Origin: DASSUW01 sp963803335
Lineage (GTDB): Bacteria > Actinomycetota > Thermoleophilia > Solirubrobacterales > Solirubrobacteraceae
Reading direction: 5' to 3'
Assembly: GCA_963803335.1 (NCBI GenBank)
Contig: CAWDME010000017.1
Span: 1-64,000, forward strand
DNA: 64,000 nucleotides
Shown here: piece by piece, positions 50,558 to 59,140 of the stretch
Position numbering within the stretch: the stretch's first letter is position 1
How the letters are laid out: every line of letters starts with the position of its first letter
Notes under the pieces: model-generated
Database searches by the model: none
The model's input: only the letters and a program-made list of their open reading frames with translations
What the model was told of the DNA's origin: nothing
Position numbers and translations under genes: made by a program

Positions 50558-51585
50558 GCGATCAGCTCGCAGAGAACGTGATACGCGCTCGCCTGCGCCT
50601 CCTGGATCCGCGGGATGTGCTGCGAGCGGGTGACGACGACGTGGTCGGCGAGCTGCTCGGCGGCGATCTGGCCGCCGTCGTAGCCGACCAGCGCGATCGT
50701 GGCGAGGCCGCGCGAGCGGGCCTCCCGCAGCGCCGCGATCACGTTGCCGGACCCGCCGCTGGTGGAGAGCGCCACGAGCGCGTCGCCGGATCGCCCGTAG
50801 GCGATCACCTGGCGCAGGAAGATCGCCTCGACCCCGACGTCGTTGGCGATCGCGGTGAGGATCGCCGGATCGGCGGTGAGGTCGATCGCCGGACGCCCCA
50901 GCGCGACCAGGTCGGCCACGAGATCGGTGGCGTCGGTGGCCGAGCCACCGTTGCCGAGGGCGAGCACGCGCCCGGCCCCACGCAGCGTCTCGGCCGCCGC
51001 GAGCAGCGTCGCGCGGCCCTCGGTGAGCGTCTGCTCGCGCAGCGCGCCGATCTCCTCGGCCTTCATGAGGATCGACCGCCGCACGTCCTCGAGCACGGCC
51101 TCCTCGTCGGTCTCGCGCTCGCCAAGGAACGGGTACAGGAAGCTCGCCGCGCCGGTGTCGTGGACGTTGCGCTCGCTGTGCTCGAGGAACACGTGCACGA
51201 GCTCCCACAGGACGTGGTAGGCCGTCTCGACGAGCTCCTGGTGGATGTACGGGTCGGCGACCGGCGGGTCGAGCTCGATCACCAGCGCGGGCGTGTCCGG
51301 CAACGGCGTGCCGAAGCCGATCACCATGTCGTCCGGCTCGGCGAGCAACTCGAGCTCGCGCGCCGTCACCGCCAGCGCGGGCAGCGCGCGTTTGCCGACG
51401 ATGACCGGATGGACGAACTCCACGGCCACGTGGCGGGAGTCGGAGACGTCGCCGGTGGCGAGCAGCCGGCCGCCGCGCGCGAAGCGCTCCGCCATGTCCC
51501 GGCACAGCCGTGCGAGCCGGGGCGCCTCGGCGGCGAACCAGGCCGCGTTCGCCTCTGTGCGGCGGTCGACGGCCAGGGCCTCCAT
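50554..51585 (-). CDS. SIS-domain protein, GmhA-like, in the hydrogenase operon
   Basis: A 343-residue protein that looks like two phosphosugar-isomerase units. The N-terminal half (about 30-165) contains GGRLLATGDVSDSRHVAVEF, a degenerate SIS fold. The C-terminal half (about 190-343) has VLALGNGGSATDATDLVADL, DVGVEAIFLRQVIAYGRSGD and STSGGSGNVIAALREARSRG, typical phosphosugar-binding loops of GmhA. Similar genes recur in group 1h-type hydrogenase clusters, but no role is known to me. It overlaps hypB by one base. Confidence 0.8.
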   Translation of the reverse strand: MEALAVDRRTEANAAWFAAEAPRLARLCRDMAERFARGGRLLATGDVSDSRHVAVEFVHPVIVGKRALPALAVTARELELLAEPDDMVIGFGTPLPDTPALVIELDPPVADPYIHQELVETAYHVLWELVHVFLEHSERNVHDTGAASFLYPFLGERETDEEAVLEDVRRSILMKAEEIGALREQTLTEGRATLLAAAETLRGAGRVLALGNGGSATDATDLVADLVALGRPAIDLTADPAILTAIANDVGVEAIFLRQVIAYGRSGDALVALSTSGGSGNVIAALREARSRGLATIALVGYDGGQIAAEQLADHVVVTRSQHIPRIQEAQASAYHVLCELIA

Positions 51586-52262
51586 CAGGCCGGCACCCTC
51601 CGAGCAGGCAGCTCCAGCAGCCACTCCCGGAACGCGTCCACGCCCTCGCCGGTGCGTGCGCTCACGAGCATCCGCGGCACGCCGGGATGGACCGCGTCGA
51701 GGTGGTGCAGGAACTTCTCCATGTCGAAGTCGAGGTGGGGCATGAGGTCGATCTTGTTGATCAGCACGAGCTCGCAGGTCCGGAACATCAGCGGGTACTT
51801 GAGCGGCTTGTCCTCGCCCTCGGTGACCGACGAGACCATGATCCGCGCATCCTCCCCGACGTGGAACTCAGCCGGGCAGACGAGGTTGCCGACGTTCTCG
51901 ATCACCAGCAGGTCGATGTCGTGCAACGGCAGCGCCGGCAGCGCCGAGCGCACCATGTTCGCGTCGAGATGGCACTCGCCGCCGAACCCGGGATCGGTGT
52001 TGAGCTGCGTCACCGGCACGTGCAGCGAGGCGAGCCGGTCGGCGTCGTAGCTGCCCTGCACATCGCCCTCGAGCACGCCCGCGCGCACGTCGCCGAGCCC
52101 CGCGAGCACACGCTCGAGCAGCGTCGTCTTGCCCGCCCCGGGCGCGCTCATGAGGTTCACGACCGTGACGTCGTGGCGGTCGAAGTCGTCGCGATTGGCG
52201 CGCGCGATCGTGTTGTTGGCGTCGAGCGCGTCCTCGACGACGCGGACCTTCACGCGGTGCAT
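51585..52262 (-). CDS. hypB: Hydrogenase nickel insertion GTPase HypB
   Basis: A 225-residue GTPase. VVNLMSAPGAGKTTLLERVL near residue 33 is the P-loop, followed by GVLEGDVQGSYDADRL and ECHLDANMV (switch region), the metal-binding IENVGNLVCPAEFHVGEDAR and the nucleotide motif INKIDLMPHL. The N-terminus lacks the poly-His stretch of some HypB proteins, so it should not store nickel. With HypA it inserts Ni2+ into the large subunit. ATG 52262 lies 13 nt inside hypA. Confidence 0.96.
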   Translation of the reverse strand: MHRVKVRVVEDALDANNTIARANRDDFDRHDVTVVNLMSAPGAGKTTLLERVLAGLGDVRAGVLEGDVQGSYDADRLASLHVPVTQLNTDPGFGGECHLDANMVRSALPALPLHDIDLLVIENVGNLVCPAEFHVGEDARIMVSSVTEGEDKPLKYPLMFRTCELVLINKIDLMPHLDFDMEKFLHHLDAVHPGVPRMLVSARTGEGVDAFREWLLELPARRVPA

Positions 52263-52597
52263 GCAGCCTCCTCCACCTCGATCGATTCGACCTCGAGCTC
52301 GTTCCCCGCGATCACTGCGCCCGGCCCGCCGCAGCCCGTGCAGCGGAACCACGCATCCTCCGGATCCCACTCGTTCCCGCACCCTTCGCAGCGCAGCCGC
52401 GCCGGCACGAGCTCCTGCTCGAGCCGCGCCCCCTCGCACAGCGTCTCACGCGAGACGAGCTCGAAGTAAAAAGCGAGCGAATCCGGCACGACCTGGCGCA
52501 GGTGCCCGACGCGCAGCGAAACGACGGTCACGCGCCGTCCGGCGGCGTGCTTGAGCACCGTGTCGAGCACCGCGCTGGAGACCGACAGCTCGTGCAT
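52250..52597 (-). CDS. hypA: Hydrogenase nickel chaperone HypA
   Basis: A 115-residue protein starting MHELSV, with the N-terminal Met-His-Glu nickel site. The zinc domain holds two CxxC pairs in LRCEGCGNEWDPEDAWFRCTGCGG. It carries Ni2+ to the large subunit precursor with HypB. Length is normal. It overlaps hypB by 13 nt and follows the protease gene by a one-base overlap. Confidence 0.96.
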   Translation of the reverse strand: MHELSVSSAVLDTVLKHAAGRRVTVVSLRVGHLRQVVPDSLAFYFELVSRETLCEGARLEQELVPARLRCEGCGNEWDPEDAWFRCTGCGGPGAVIAGNELEVESIEVEEAACTA

Positions 52598-53109
52598 CAG
52601 GCCGGATAGGCCGCGTCGGTCCGCAGCTCGGCGATCGTCTCCATGACCAACGCCATCGCGCGCTCGACGGCGGCCTCGACGGCCGGCGTGAGACCGAGCC
52701 CGACGTCCTCGACGACGGCGGGCTCGCAGGCGATCACCTGCACGCGCCCCGGCCAGCCGCCGATCGCGCGGACGAAGCGCAGCATCGTCATCGGATCCAT
52801 CGAATGCGGGTCGATCGTCTCGCCGTCCGCGATCTCGGACGGGACGTCGTCGGGCTCGACGTCGATCACGTAGAGCGTGCCGGGCTCGCCGCCCTGCTTG
52901 GAGACGTCGACGATGACCAGCGCGCTGTACCCGCGCATGACCTCGTAGGCGAGGTCGAGGCCGCTGGTGCCGACGTCCATCACGCTGACGCCGGACGGCA
53001 GCTCCCGCTCGGCCAGCCGCCGCGCCACCTCGGCGCCGAACGCGTCGTCCTGCAGCCAGGCGTTGCCGACGCCGGCGATCAGGATCTGCTTCTCGAGCTC
53101 GGGGGTCAT
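52597..53109 (-). CDS. [NiFe] hydrogenase maturation protease
   Basis: A 170-residue protease of the HybD/HyaD/HupD family. ILIAGVGNAWLQDDAFGAEV near residue 9 is the signature with the metal-binding acidic residue, VMDVGTSGLDLAYEVMRG and ALVIVDVSKQGGEPG carry the second acidic ligand, and DPHSMDPMTMLRFV holds the conserved His. It removes the C-terminal peptide of the large subunit after nickel insertion. Its substrate is the large subunit at 56282-58057, in the same operon. It overlaps the unknown gene upstream by 4 nt. Confidence 0.94.
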   Translation of the reverse strand: MTPELEKQILIAGVGNAWLQDDAFGAEVARRLAERELPSGVSVMDVGTSGLDLAYEVMRGYSALVIVDVSKQGGEPGTLYVIDVEPDDVPSEIADGETIDPHSMDPMTMLRFVRAIGGWPGRVQVIACEPAVVEDVGLGLTPAVEAAVERAMALVMETIAELRTDAAYPA

Positions 53110-54194
53110 GCCGGGACCACCTCCACCTCGGCGGGCTTGAAGTACAGGTAGCGGCCGATGTCGCGCATCAGCTCCTGGCCGGGATCATCGTCGACGGTGA
53201 CCGCCAGGTGGACGCCGTCCTCGTAGTCGCGGTAGATCCGCTCGATCGTGGCGACCCGGCCGGCCCACACGCCGTCCTGCGGCGCCGCGCCGAAGCCCGG
53301 TCGCAGCACCACCTTGGCGCCGCGGCGGAACGTGACGCCGTCGACCTCGATCGCCGGCTCGCCGGCCACGTCGGCCGGGCCTGGGCGGTGCATGGGCTCC
53401 AGGTCCGTGACCGTCACGCGGCCGTGCAGGCGCTTGAGCGCCTCCGGCCCCTCGGCCTCGGCGCGCGCGAGCATCTCGCGCACCTTCGGGTCCTGCTCCG
53501 CGATCTGCGCGCGCTCGGCGTCGCTCAACGCGAGCACGTGCAGGAGCAGCGCCTCCTCGATCTCGGTCGCGTCGAACAGGTCGCCGTGACTCTCCGGCGC
53601 GATCTGCGGGTGGTCGGGCAGCACGATCGTCGCGCCGAGCACGGTGTCGTCGGAGTCGCTCGCGAGGACCGGGAAGATGTTCACGTGGTCGCACTCGGCG
53701 ACCGCCGCGGCGGCGCCCGGGCCCGGTGCGATCGGTGAGGCGAAGCGGCCGCCCGGCGCGCGGGCGACGAGGAGCGTCGACCGCAGCGACGACCGCAGCG
53801 CGGCCGCGCGGTCCAAACCCTCGGGCACCGGCGTCGTGTTGTGCACGCACATCGCCACCCGCACGAGCCCGCCTGCCAGCGGCGTTGTCGCCAGCCGCAC
53901 ACGGCCCTGCACCTCGTTGAACGCGAACTCGACCGTCCCCTCGCCTTCGAGCTCGACCCGGCGCTCGCCGCTCTCCTCCAGGAACGCGAGCGTCCCCGCG
54001 ACACCCGTGCCGGGCTCGAGCACGAGCTGCATGCGCGCGCGGTCGAAGGTGTGCGGCCCGCCCGCGGCGTACACGGGCGGATAGACGATGCCGAACGGTG
54101 TCGGCGTGGCGTTCTTGGTCGCGCCCGGCGTGTACGGGTACAGCGCGTAGCCCTCGTAGAGCAGCGTCGACAGCAGCCGCTCGAGCCCGCTCAC
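53106..54194 (-). CDS. Hydrogenase-associated protein of unknown function (362 residues)
   Basis: From GTG 54194 the start SGLERLLSTLLYEGYALYPY is followed by PFGIVYPPVYAAGGPHTFDR and a long beta-rich region. A mid-protein helical acidic stretch (ATEIEEALLLHVLALSDAERA) precedes a C-terminal beta domain with YRDYEDGVHLAVTVDDDPG and YLYFKPAEVEVVPA. There is no cysteine cluster that would bind iron-sulfur and no signal peptide. I cannot name a characterised family. Coupling by 4-nt overlaps to the protease and the next gene makes a specific hydrogenase role likely. Confidence 0.75.
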   Translation of the reverse strand: MSGLERLLSTLLYEGYALYPYTPGATKNATPTPFGIVYPPVYAAGGPHTFDRARMQLVLEPGTGVAGTLAFLEESGERRVELEGEGTVEFAFNEVQGRVRLATTPLAGGLVRVAMCVHNTTPVPEGLDRAAALRSSLRSTLLVARAPGGRFASPIAPGPGAAAAVAECDHVNIFPVLASDSDDTVLGATIVLPDHPQIAPESHGDLFDATEIEEALLLHVLALSDAERAQIAEQDPKVREMLARAEAEGPEALKRLHGRVTVTDLEPMHRPGPADVAGEPAIEVDGVTFRRGAKVVLRPGFGAAPQDGVWAGRVATIERIYRDYEDGVHLAVTVDDDPGQELMRDIGRYLYFKPAEVEVVPA

Positions 54195-54829
54195 AGCAGC
54201 TCCTGCACGGTGTCGTCGAACGTGTGCAGCCCGCGCTCGGCCTTCACGCGCGCGAGCGCCTCCAGCGTCTCGTGCTGGAGGCGGATCCAGCCGCCGCCGG
54301 GATAGTGGGCGTCGATCGTGCGCTTCCACACCTCGACCGGCATCCGCCATTGCGTCGTGCAGCTCCACGGCACGAGGACGACCTGCAGGCGGTCGTCGGC
54401 GCCGCGGTACAGCACGGTGCCGTTGAAGTGGAAGCTGAGCGGCACCTCGCCGTCGGGCAGGGCGTCGAAGTACTTCGCCGAGGCGACCTCGAGGTCGTAC
54501 GTGCAGGGCAGCTCGACCGCACACAGGGTCGAGCCGGTGAACGACGGCACGAGCGAGTCGACCCGCCCCCACTGGAACGAGTGCGTCGTCGCGCCCCAGC
54601 GCTCGGGCGCCCCGAACAGCTCCACCAGCCGCTCGCGCGTGGCCGCGTCGTGCTGGCGCCGCGCCGGATCGATCTGGATCTGCGTCGACAGGGCCACCGC
54701 GTACACCTCGCGGCCCTCGGGCTCGGTGACGTGGAGATGGAACCGCACCCCCGGAGTCGCGGCGTGCTCGATCGGCTCGGCGCCGAGCACGGCGAACTCC
54801 AGCGCCGGAGGTGCGGCGAGCTCGCTCAT
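54191..54829 (-). CDS. Hydrogenase-associated protein, probably DUF6084 family
   Basis: A 212-residue cytosolic protein starting MSELAAPPALEFAVLGAEPI. The block FHLHVTEPEGREVYAVALST is followed by QIQIDPARR and LVPSFTGSTLCAVELPCTYD. Later YLFHF-type strands include PLSFHFNGTVLYRG and PWSCTTQWRMPVEVW. From memory this resembles DUF6084, a family known mainly from actinobacterial hydrogenase clusters. No catalytic motif or cofactor site is evident. It overlaps both neighbours by 4 nt. Function is unknown. Confidence 0.75.
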   Translation of the reverse strand: MSELAAPPALEFAVLGAEPIEHAATPGVRFHLHVTEPEGREVYAVALSTQIQIDPARRQHDAATRERLVELFGAPERWGATTHSFQWGRVDSLVPSFTGSTLCAVELPCTYDLEVASAKYFDALPDGEVPLSFHFNGTVLYRGADDRLQVVLVPWSCTTQWRMPVEVWKRTIDAHYPGGGWIRLQHETLEALARVKAERGLHTFDDTVQELL

Positions 54830-55446
54830 CGCACCGTCGCTTCGGCCCGCAGGCCGTCGAAGTAGCGCTGCACGGCGGCCTCCATCGCGGCGCCGCCGCT
54901 GATGCCCTCCCACGTCGACTTGATGATCCCCACGAGCCGGTAGCAGTCGTCGAGCGGCGCGATCGCGTGGGCGTGCGGCGTGGCGAGTCGGTTGACGATC
55001 AGGGCCTCGGCGTCCGGGTCGAGGTCCTCGAGCATCGGGTTGGCGGCCACCAGGCGGTCCCACGCGACGAGGTCGAGCTCGCTCTCCGTGGCGCCGGCCG
55101 GGCTCGGGTAGAGCGCCACGATGCCGCCCGTGCTCGTCGAGCGCAGGAAGAACGCGAGGCCGATCGGGATCTGGAACGACGCCCACAGCTCGTCCGACAG
55201 CTCGAACGGCTCCAGCCACAGCGTGCGCGAGCCGGTCGGCCGGTAGCGCGCATCACCGGAGCGGATCGACCAGCAGGTCGGGCAGACGCAGATGATCCGC
55301 CGCTCCTCGAGATCGAGCAGGTGCTTGTGGTCCTCGGCCAGCGACAGCGGGCACAGCTCGCATCGCGGCCCGGAGTCCGCCGGCGGCCGGTTGCTCGGCG
55401 GCTGGCGGACGAAGCGCCGGAGGCCCGCGACGAGCGTCGGGTCCAT
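54826..55446 (-). CDS. Hydrogenase-associated protein with a four-Cys site, probably DUF5947 family
   Basis: A 206-residue protein. The N-terminal region has CELC and CVCPTC spaced by about 20 residues (PRCELCPLSLAEDHKHLLDL, then RRIICVCPTCWSIR), a probable zinc or iron-sulfur site near residues 29-60. The remainder has LWLEPFELSDELWASFQIPI, GIVALYPSPAGATESEL and a C-terminal AYxLVGxIK-like helix (CYRLVGIIKSTWEGISGG). From memory this matches DUF5947 of actinobacterial hydrogenase loci. It shares one base with the NifU-Rieske gene and 4 nt with the DUF6084 gene. Confidence 0.75.
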   Translation of the reverse strand: MDPTLVAGLRRFVRQPPSNRPPADSGPRCELCPLSLAEDHKHLLDLEERRIICVCPTCWSIRSGDARYRPTGSRTLWLEPFELSDELWASFQIPIGLAFFLRSTSTGGIVALYPSPAGATESELDLVAWDRLVAANPMLEDLDPDAEALIVNRLATPHAHAIAPLDDCYRLVGIIKSTWEGISGGAAMEAAVQRYFDGLRAEATVR

Positions 55447-56288
55447 CACGCGACCGCCACCCGCACCTTGCCCTCGGCGCGCAGCAGCGGCACGGGCGCG
55501 ATCTGCGCCGCGTCGTCGTCCGGCGAGCGGCCCGCGCGGCGCAGCTCGAAGCGCCGCTCGCACGACGGGCACGTCAGCACGCCACCCGGTGTCATCGGCG
55601 CGCCGTCGAGCCGCGCGCGGCACCAACCGCAGGCGTTGCGGTAGGCGAGCAGCGTGCCGCCGACGTTCGCCACCAGCAGATCGGCGCCCGCCACGGTCGT
55701 CGGCGCGGTGCTCCCGGCGCTCGGCGCGGCCAGCTCGAGGTCGGTCCACGCGGGCGGCCCGGCGCCATTGCCGTTGCCGTTGCCGTTGGCCTCCACGACC
55801 GGCAGCGTGAACGCCGGCGCTTCGACGCCCGCGACCTCGAGGCCCTCGAGGTCCGGCGCGGCCTCCTCGAGCGCCTTCTTGATCGCCAGCTCGAGGGTGG
55901 CCTCGGAGGCCGGGCAGCCATCGCAGTGCCCGACCAGGCGCATCCGCGCGACGCCGTCCTCGACCGCGACGAGCTCGACGTTGCCGCCGTGCGACTCCAT
56001 GTACGGGCGCACGCTGTCGAGCGCCTCCTGCACCCGGTCCTCCAGCGGGACGGGATACAAGCCGTGGATCAGCAGCAGGCTCGCCACGACGCCGTCGTCG
56101 ACGAGCCGGTCGCGCACCTCGGGCGCGTCGTCGAGCGCCGCGAAGATGCGCTCAAGCCCCTCGCCGTAGAGCTGGATGACCGCGGAGACGAGCTCATCCG
56201 CCACCGCGCGGGCCTGGAAGTCCTGGACCTCCTCGAGCTGTGCCGTCAGCTCCTGGACCCGCGCGATGAGTAGATCGGAGTTCAGCAC
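55446..56288 (-). CDS. NifU-like protein fused to an all-cysteine Rieske-like module
   Basis: A 280-residue protein from GTG 56288. Residues about 85-150 are the NifU C-terminal domain (SHGGNVELVAVEDG with CDGC at 122-125), which binds a [4Fe-4S] cluster for delivery. A flexible linker (ANGNGNGNGAG, 168-177) leads to a C-terminal module (200-250) with C220-x2-C223 and C240-x2-C243. This has the Rieske-like layout but with Cys in place of both His ligands. It probably delivers iron-sulfur clusters to, or takes electrons from, the hydrogenase. It overlaps the large-subunit stop by 7 nt. Confidence 0.85.
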   Translation of the reverse strand: MLNSDLLIARVQELTAQLEEVQDFQARAVADELVSAVIQLYGEGLERIFAALDDAPEVRDRLVDDGVVASLLLIHGLYPVPLEDRVQEALDSVRPYMESHGGNVELVAVEDGVARMRLVGHCDGCPASEATLELAIKKALEEAAPDLEGLEVAGVEAPAFTLPVVEANGNGNGNGAGPPAWTDLELAAPSAGSTAPTTVAGADLLVANVGGTLLAYRNACGWCRARLDGAPMTPGGVLTCPSCERRFELRRAGRSPDDDAAQIAPVPLLRAEGKVRVAVA

Positions 56289-58057
56289 ATCCCCGTCGGC
56301 GTGTGGACGACCTTGCGGACCTTGCCCTTCCCGTACATGTGCACCCCGCAGGGCAGGCACGGGTCGAAGCTGTGGACCGCCCGCATGATGTCGACGCCCT
56401 TGAAGTTCTCCGGCCCGTTCTCCTCGAAGATCGGCGTGTTCTGCACCGCATCCTCGTACGGCCCGGGGGTCCCGTGAGCGTCGCGCGGGTTGCCGTTCCA
56501 CGGCGTCGGCGGGTACGGCTGGTAGTTGGCGATCTTGCCGTCGCGGATGACCATGTGGTGCGACAGCACGCCGCGCGCCGCCTCGTGGAAGCCGACGCTG
56601 ATCGCCGCCTCCGGCACCTTGAAGTCGTTCCACGACTTCGTGCGGCCGGCCCGGACCTCCTTGAGCGCCTGCTCGAGGTTGTAGAGCCCCACGAGCGCCG
56701 AATAGGCCTGGTGGTAGCTGCGCGCGCGCTGGCGCTCGATCGCGTTCGACCACTGCGGGATCTTCCACTCGAGCTCCATCTCGGGCATGAAGCCGGTCTT
56801 CGGCAGCACCATCTGGATGCTCTCGCCGGTCGCCTTCAGGTAGCCGAGGTCGACGAGCCCGGCCTTCGCCGTCACCCACTGGCGCGCGAACGGGCCGCCG
56901 CCGGTGTCGTTGGCGACGAAGATGTCGTTGCGCGCGTCGAACATCCGCGGCGACGCCACCCACGAGTACTTGTCGGCCCAGTCGCGCGCCTGCGGCTTGG
57001 GCAGCGTCACCTTGTTCCACGGGTGGCGCTTGTCGACCACGTTGCCGAGCGGGTCATGGGTGACGAACGTCTCCTCGTTCGTCCAGTCGTCGAAGTACGA
57101 GGAGCCGAGCAGGATGCGGATCGCAAGGTTGATCTCGACCAGGTCGGTGGTGATCAGCTCGCCCTTGAACACGAGGCCCGGCGTGACGAACCGGTGCCGG
57201 CCCCACTCGGTCATGTTGCGGTAGCTGTAGTCGACGTACTGCGGGTCGTCGAAGGCGCCCCAGCAGATGATGTCGGTGTCGCGATAGCCGACCTTCTCGT
57301 ACCCCGGCATGGCCTCGTAGAAGAAGTCGTAGAGGTCGTCATGCATCGGGACCGTGCGCTTGCAGTAGTCCATGTAGCGCATCAGCCGCACGTAGTAATC
57401 GGTGAGCGTCTGGTGCGTGATGTCGGCGCTGCAGCCGCCCGGCATGATCGTCGACGGGTGCGTGTGGCGGCCGCCGAACAGGCAGTACATCTCGCGCGTG
57501 TAGCGCGCCACCTGCAGCGTCTCCAGATAGAAGCTGCCGGTGAACGCGTTGAGCGCGCGCATGATGTCGGCGATCGTCTTGTAGCCGTGGATGTCCGAGT
57601 GCGGCGCGCTCGTCTCCTCGGCCTTCTTGAGCAGCTCCGGGTTGGTGTCCTTGACCACCTGCTCGGAGTAGTCCACGTTCGCCATGCAGTCATTGAAGAT
57701 CGCGTGGTCGAACATGAAGTCGGCCGACTCGGCGAGGTTGAACGCGTAGTCGCCGAGCGGCGGCGGCTTGACGCCGTACGCCATGTTCTGGTTCAGGCAC
57801 GAGCACGTGCAGTGGTTGTCACCGCAGATGCCGCAGATGCGGCTGGTGATGAAGTGCGCGTCCCGCGGATCGATCCCTTTCATGAAGATGTCGAAGCCGC
57901 GGAAGATCATCGAGGTGCTGTAGCACTTGAGCACCTCGCGGTTCTCGAAGTCGATCTCGGTGTGGATGCCCAGACTGCCGACGATCCGGGTCACCGGATC
58001 CCAGGACATCTCCTTGACGGAGACCTTCTTCTCAACCGGGGTCTCTGCTGTTGCCAT
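56282..58057 (-). CDS. hhyL: [NiFe] hydrogenase large subunit, group 1h type
   Basis: A 591-residue subunit. The L1 motif RICGICGDNH holds nickel ligands C75 and C78; the L2 motif FDPCLPCGVHMYGKGK holds C567 and C570. The precursor ends 18 residues after H573, the expected cleavage site of the maturation protease. The L1 and L2 forms and neighbours fit group 1h (formerly group 5) enzymes, which oxidise atmospheric H2 in dormant soil actinobacteria. Next to L1, three more cysteines (C83, C85, C87 in NHCTCSCLNQ) stand out. It follows the small subunit gene after 9 nt. Confidence 0.95.
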   Translation of the reverse strand: MATAETPVEKKVSVKEMSWDPVTRIVGSLGIHTEIDFENREVLKCYSTSMIFRGFDIFMKGIDPRDAHFITSRICGICGDNHCTCSCLNQNMAYGVKPPPLGDYAFNLAESADFMFDHAIFNDCMANVDYSEQVVKDTNPELLKKAEETSAPHSDIHGYKTIADIMRALNAFTGSFYLETLQVARYTREMYCLFGGRHTHPSTIMPGGCSADITHQTLTDYYVRLMRYMDYCKRTVPMHDDLYDFFYEAMPGYEKVGYRDTDIICWGAFDDPQYVDYSYRNMTEWGRHRFVTPGLVFKGELITTDLVEINLAIRILLGSSYFDDWTNEETFVTHDPLGNVVDKRHPWNKVTLPKPQARDWADKYSWVASPRMFDARNDIFVANDTGGGPFARQWVTAKAGLVDLGYLKATGESIQMVLPKTGFMPEMELEWKIPQWSNAIERQRARSYHQAYSALVGLYNLEQALKEVRAGRTKSWNDFKVPEAAISVGFHEAARGVLSHHMVIRDGKIANYQPYPPTPWNGNPRDAHGTPGPYEDAVQNTPIFEENGPENFKGVDIMRAVHSFDPCLPCGVHMYGKGKVRKVVHTPTGMC

Positions 58058-58066
58058 GTCCGCTCC

Positions 58067-59128
58067 TCACCAGCGCTTGGCGTAGCCGCTGGTCAGCTCC
58101 GCCCGGTTGTGACGCCACTCCGGTTCCTTGTCGAACGTCTTCTCCAGGTTCCGCTTGCGCATGTACCGGAAGACGGGCCCGTAGGTGAACTTCTGGAACG
58201 TCGCGCCCGCTTTGCCCCACTTGTCGGGCTCCATGAATGGCATGTACTTGTCGGGAAACCCCGGCATCGTGCACGCCATGCAGATGCCGCCGACGTTCGG
58301 GCAGCCGCCGATGCCGTTGATCCACCCCCGGACCGGCACGTTGCACTTGACCACCGGGCCCTTGCAGCCGAGCATCACCAGGCAGCGGGGATCGGAGCCG
58401 TACTCGGTCGCGTAGTTGCCCTGCTCGGTGAAGCCGGCGCGGTTGCAGCCCTCGCGCACCGTACGCCCGAACAGCCACTTCGGCCGCAGCTGATCGTCCA
58501 GCTCGGGCGGCGGCGCCATGCCCGCGAGCGCGAGCACGAGGTACATCAAGACCTCGGTGATGTTGTCGCCCTGGGCCGGGCAGCCGGGGATGTTGACGAT
58601 CGGGAGGCCGGCCTTGGACTTGAAGTTCCAGCCGAGGTAGTCCGCCAGGCCCATCGCCCCGGTCGGGTTGTTCTTCATCGCCGGGATGCCGCCGTAGGTC
58701 GCGCACGTGCCGACCGCGACGACACCCGCCGCCTTCGGGGCGAGCCGGTCGATCCACTCGTTGGTCGTGATCGGCTGGCCGGTGTCCGGGTTCACCCCCA
58801 TGCCGGTCCAGTAGCCGTCGCCGTTGATCTTCTCGTTCGGCACCGAGCCCTCGAGCACGAGCACGAACGGGTCGAGCTTGCCGGCCTCGGCGTCGTACCA
58901 CGCCTGCATGAACTCGTCGCCCATCTCGACCGCGAGCACGGTGTTGTGGACGACGACCCGTGGCATGCCGGGGATCGCTCCGGTGATGATGTCCTCGAGG
59001 CTCGGGTTCGTGGCGCCCGTCATCGCCACGCTGTCGCCCTCGCAGCTGAGGCCGGTCGTGAGCCAGATGACGTGGGCGGTGATCCCCTCCGTCTTGGCCT
59101 GATTCGGTACGAACTCGGTTGCGGCCAT
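58067..59128 (-). CDS. hhyS: [NiFe] hydrogenase small subunit, group 1h type
   Basis: A 353-residue iron-sulfur subunit. The proximal-cluster motif LTTGLSCEGDSVAMT has CxxD (C29, D32) where most hydrogenases have CxxC, a group 1h trait. Further ligands lie in GTCATYGGIPAM, NIPGCPAQGDN and REGCNRAGF; the distal and medial set is in LGCKGPVVKCNVPVRGW and GGCPNVGGICMACTMPGFPD. There is no Tat signal, so the enzyme works on the cytosolic side. GAGGGAG precedes ATG 59128. It passes electrons from H2 towards the quinone pool by an unidentified carrier. Confidence 0.95.
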   Translation of the reverse strand: MAATEFVPNQAKTEGITAHVIWLTTGLSCEGDSVAMTGATNPSLEDIITGAIPGMPRVVVHNTVLAVEMGDEFMQAWYDAEAGKLDPFVLVLEGSVPNEKINGDGYWTGMGVNPDTGQPITTNEWIDRLAPKAAGVVAVGTCATYGGIPAMKNNPTGAMGLADYLGWNFKSKAGLPIVNIPGCPAQGDNITEVLMYLVLALAGMAPPPELDDQLRPKWLFGRTVREGCNRAGFTEQGNYATEYGSDPRCLVMLGCKGPVVKCNVPVRGWINGIGGCPNVGGICMACTMPGFPDKYMPFMEPDKWGKAGATFQKFTYGPVFRYMRKRNLEKTFDKEPEWRHNRAELTSGYAKRW

Positions 59129-59140
59129 ATTCACTCCCTC

